From the NCBI GenBank assembly GCA_013215605.1, contig JABSQW010000004.1:1-35435 (forward strand): a stretch of DNA of 35,435 nucleotides, read 5' to 3'. Source of the DNA: Myxococcales bacterium (GTDB lineage: Bacteria; Myxococcota_A; UBA9160; SMWR01). How positions within the stretch are numbered: the first letter of the stretch is position 1; each line of letters opens with the position of its first letter. Shown here one piece after another: positions 35,278 to 35,435 of this stretch. Made by a program: the position numbers and the translations under genes. The notes under the pieces are model-generated. The model saw only the letters and a program-made list of their open reading frames with translations. It had not been told where the DNA came from and did not search any database.

Positions 35278-35435
35278 TCACTCGTTGGGGGTCAGCGCGG
35301 GGGCGCCGAGCGTGTCGAGGTCCTTGCGGGCTTCGCGACAGCGGGGGTCGTCGCACGCGTCGAAGATCTCGATGAGGCGGTCCCTGTGAAAGGGAAGGGC
35401 GTGGAAATAGCCGTCCCGAAACGTCTCGTGGAGCC
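35278..35435 (-). CDS. C-terminal fragment of an unidentified protein (5' part outside window)
   Basis: The minus-strand frame is open from the window edge to a TGA at 35278-35280, giving the last 52 residues, for example LHETFRDGYFHALPFHRDR, IEIFDACDDPRCREARKDL and DTLGAPALTPNE. Codon use is GC-rich at third positions and the sequence looks protein-like. The gene ends convergently 18 nt from the HTTM-like gene. The family cannot be told from this tail. Confidence 0.5.
   Translation of the reverse strand, partial: LHETFRDGYFHALPFHRDRLIEIFDACDDPRCREARKDLDTLGAPALTPNE

Noticed and set aside
1-35435. CRISPR arrays, tRNA/rRNA genes, insertion sequences, prophage
   Set aside because: No regularly spaced direct repeats, cloverleaf-like sequences, transposase motifs or terminal inverted repeats were found by reading both strands.

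Overview
The window is about 35 kb of uniformly high-GC bacterial DNA (roughly two-thirds G+C, strong GC bias at third codon positions). The organism is Gram-negative: it has a tripartite-type RND pump with adaptor, an HpnN-like MMPL/RND protein, a leucyl/phenylalanyl-tRNA-protein transferase, NagZ for peptidoglycan recycling and a Tat-exported dehydrogenase subunit. Many lipid/steroid-catabolism-type genes (class III CoA transferase, crotonase, paired acyl-CoA dehydrogenases, P450, SnoaL-like proteins, amidohydrolases) suggest an uncultured delta-proteobacterial/Myxococcota/Binatota-like lineage. That placement is inference from gene content only. I saw no rRNA, tRNA, IS element, phage gene or CRISPR array. 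No gene-free stretch exceeds 300 bases; the longest are 27193-27435 and 13296-13493.

Layout. 1-956: 3' part of a CaiB-type CoA transferase. 2912->989 (minus): ABM-domain protein, aat, SAM methyltransferase. 3086-7712 (plus): crotonase, HpnL/UPF0104-like flippase-fold protein, HpnN-like RND protein. 8923->7811 (minus): a CDP-alcohol phosphotransferase that looks like eukaryotic choline/ethanolamine phosphotransferases. 9114-10406 (plus): DUF5690-like MFS protein. 12686->10403 (minus): two coupled acyl-CoA dehydrogenase subunits resembling the heteromeric steroid-side-chain type. 12780-13295 (plus): cyclophilin. 17851->13494 (minus): RND adaptor and AcrB-family pump with a GTGA overlap. 18048-18680 (plus): secreted protein made of two Cys4 repeats. 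21138->18728 (minus): two paralogous amidohydrolases. 21300-22847 (plus): one protein made of three tandem SnoaL-like domains. 24042->22861 (minus): cytochrome P450. 25314->24247 (minus): NagZ. 25390-27192: TypA/BipA. 27436-28884: ethanolamine-type permease. 28954-30267: M18 aminopeptidase. 31829->30285 (minus): GT-C membrane glycosyltransferase. 31931-35259 (plus): GMC flavoprotein with a probable 3Fe-4S motif, its Tat small subunit and an HTTM-like membrane protein. 35278-35435 (minus): C-terminal piece of an unidentified gene.

How the genes may work together. The envelope-lipid set (HpnL-like, HpnN-like, CDP-alcohol phosphotransferase) points to lipid synthesis and trafficking across the inner membrane and periplasm. 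The acyl-CoA dehydrogenase pair, crotonase, CoA transferase and P450 fit degradation of branched or polycyclic lipid-like compounds. The divergently placed triple-SnoaL protein and amidohydrolase pair, with the P450 convergent to the former, form the least explained block and may be one degradative or tailoring unit. The GMC/Tat/HTTM operon looks like a periplasmic FAD dehydrogenase of the FAD-GDH type whose usual cytochrome c partner is replaced in the operon by a polytopic membrane protein. The strongest leads are the triplicated SnoaL protein, the duplicated Cys4 secreted protein, the GMC-Tat-HTTM operon and the eukaryote-like phosphotransferase.
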